Assembly: GCA_947628355.1 (NCBI GenBank)
Contig: CANQZO010000001.1
Coordinates: 1-32,705, forward strand
Direction: 5' to 3'
Origin: Candidatus Gastranaerophilales bacterium
GTDB taxonomy: Bacteria > Cyanobacteriota > Vampirovibrionia > Gastranaerophilales > Gastranaerophilaceae
Length of the DNA stretch: 32,705 bases
Shown: in pieces, positions 31,747 to 32,705 of the stretch
How positions within the stretch are numbered: the stretch's first letter is position 1
Layout of the letters: each line of letters starts with the position of its first letter
Position numbers and translations under genes: made by a program
Notes under the pieces: model-generated
What the model was told of the DNA's origin: nothing
The model's database searches: none
Seen by the model: the letters and a program-made list of their open reading frames with translations, nothing else

Positions 31747-32705
31747 TCAGTTTTGTTTTGTTAAATATTCTTTTATTTCTTCAGATTCAAATGAAATATT
31801 TAATGGAGTTTTTTTAAAATATTCATATATGCTTTTAATATTTTTTTCTGTAGGTTTATTTTTATTCTTTTCAAACCATAAATATTCTATTGCTATTTCA
31901 ATATTTTTGCAGTTGATTTTTTCTGTATTCTTTAAAAAATTTTCGGCTTCTTTTAAATTATCATTATAAGTTGGTAAAATAATATATTTTACCACTACGG
32001 ATGAATTATTATTTATAATTTTTATATATTCCTCTATATTTTTCCATACCAAATTATATGCCTTTACTCTTTTTATTTTTTCAAAAGTTTCTTTTGTTCC
32101 CGCATCAACAGAAATTTTTAATCGGCATTTTCCCGCCTGCAATACTTTTGCTATGGCGTCAGAGTATATTATTCCGTTAGAAAGTATTTCAAGCCGGCAA
32201 TTTAAAATTAACGCCATATATAAGATAAATTCCAATTCTCCTTTCGGATATTCGCTGCATTCTCCGCCTGCTACGGTAATAACACAGTTATTGTCTATTA
32301 AATTATTATTATACATATCCTTTAAAACCGGAATAATGTCATAAGTATCGCGCGTATTTAGTTCTTCTTTTGTTTGATTGCTTGTTGTAATCAATGAGCA
32401 GTATATGCAGTTGCAGGAACATTTTGTTCTGTTAGTTATTATAATTCTGTTAATTTTATTGCCCTCATCCCATTCCTTTTTTATAAGACGGCTGCAGCCT
32501 TTACAGCTTGCAGGGATATCCCCAGCTTTTAACATGGTTATATATTCATTTCTTTTGTTTAAATATTCATTTATATTAAATTTTTGACCGCTAAAGTTAT
32601 TGATAAACGTACTTTCGTAGTTATTTGTAGGACTGCAGCAGCAGGGAATTACAGAATTCTGTGCAAAAACTATTTCATGCAGTAAATATTCACAACAAGT
32701 AAATT
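31747..32705 (-). CDS. Radical SAM protein, subgroup A (5' end cut by window edge)
   Basis: The frame stays open to the right edge, giving 318 visible residues. An internal ATG at 32535 is not the start, because the N-terminal family segment (F-T-C-C-E-Y-L-L-H-E...C-C-C) lies upstream of it and matches the first residues of 1959, so only about 2-3 residues are missing. In visible numbering the SAM cluster is C95-S-C-N-C99-I-Y-C102, followed by G-G-E-C-S-E-Y-P and S-V-D-A-G-T-K-E-T-F. The C67/C70 pair is present. It ends in TGA. Its closest relative by eye is 1959, at the other end of the window. Confidence 0.92.
   Translation of the reverse strand, partial: FTCCEYLLHEIVFAQNSVIPCCCSPTNNYESTFINNFSGQKFNINEYLNKRNEYITMLKAGDIPASCKGCSRLIKKEWDEGNKINRIIITNRTKCSCNCIYCSLITTSNQTKEELNTRDTYDIIPVLKDMYNNNLIDNNCVITVAGGECSEYPKGELEFILYMALILNCRLEILSNGIIYSDAIAKVLQAGKCRLKISVDAGTKETFEKIKRVKAYNLVWKNIEEYIKIINNNSSVVVKYIILPTYNDNLKEAENFLKNTEKINCKNIEIAIEYLWFEKNKNKPTEKNIKSIYEYFKKTPLNISFESEEIKEYLTKQN

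Noticed and set aside
31747..32535. A start at the ATG 32535 for the last gene
   Set aside because: The frame continues to the window edge and encodes the conserved N-terminal Cys segment, so the ATG is internal.
886..32705. Recent tandem gene amplification
   Set aside because: By eye the paralogs differ widely, and subgroups are interleaved on both strands. No long direct nucleotide repeat was noticed, although a self-alignment was not run.
886..32705. RiPP gene cluster with precursor peptides
   Set aside because: SPASM or twitch radical SAM enzymes suggest it, but no short gene with a Shine-Dalgarno sequence and leader-like sequence fits in the small gaps, and no peptidase or ABC exporter is present.
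1..32705. CRISPR array, insertion sequence, prophage or diversity-generating retroelement
   Set aside because: No regularly spaced repeats, transposase, integrase, reverse transcriptase or phage structural gene is seen.
1..32705. TGA read as tryptophan (Mycoplasma-type code)
   Set aside because: Several genes end in TGA at the expected length (9194, 22327, 31747), and Trp is encoded by TGG throughout.
1..32705. tRNA or rRNA genes
   Set aside because: All but short gaps (under about 100 bases) are covered by coding frames, and none of the gaps shows a cloverleaf or rRNA-like stretch.

Overview
The window is one strongly AT-rich, gene-dense bacterial region. TGA is a stop, because several genes end in it. 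The source organism cannot be named from sequence alone. It has a low GC content, mixes leaderless and Shine-Dalgarno starts, and looks like an uncultured or host-associated lineage (weak inference).

Layout. Positions 1-141 hold the 3' end of an unidentified + strand gene, followed by a convergent lipoate/octanoate ligase-family gene (138-806). From 886 to the right edge the window is an almost unbroken array of 20 radical SAM domains, in about 31.8 kb and on both strands. Most have an N-terminal cysteine-rich segment (C...CC...C-x-x-C), a CX3CX2C SAM cluster motif, a GGE-type motif and a hallmark S-[VLI]-D-[AC]-G...IK(R)V..F..V segment. Four subgroups can be read by eye: (A) C-S-C-x-C with GGECxEYP; (B) Q-G-G-[DN] or GGGE-[IF]-x-V with an extra cysteine in the cluster loop; (C) classical GGEP/GGEF; (D) an N-terminal SPASM-like segment (GNI..S..EIWNG) with xGE in place of GGE.

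Interleaved genes. Three polytopic membrane proteins resembling GT-C glycosyltransferases lie at 6096-7631, 7650-9194 and 10654-12225. Four single-pass membrane-anchored SGNH-like proteins lie at 17359, 18337, 20284 and 26439, and a fifth SGNH domain is fused behind a subgroup D radical SAM domain at 13332-15263. One ketopantoate-reductase-fold dehydrogenase lies at 25451.

How they may work together (inference). Cytosolic radical SAM enzymes, probably each with an auxiliary Fe-S cluster, would make or modify sugar or lipid-linked substrates. The GT-C-like proteins would transfer them outside the membrane, and the SGNH proteins would acylate or deacylate the product on the outer face. No precursor-peptide gene is visible, so a surface-glycan system fits better than a RiPP system. 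The gene order is a checkerboard of short transcription units. Convergent genes often share stop bases, divergent genes share 22-71 bp promoter regions, and at least eight starts show a -10-like hexamer exactly 6 nt before ATG (leaderless). Only one clear intrinsic terminator is visible. No gene-free stretch exceeds about 100 bases.
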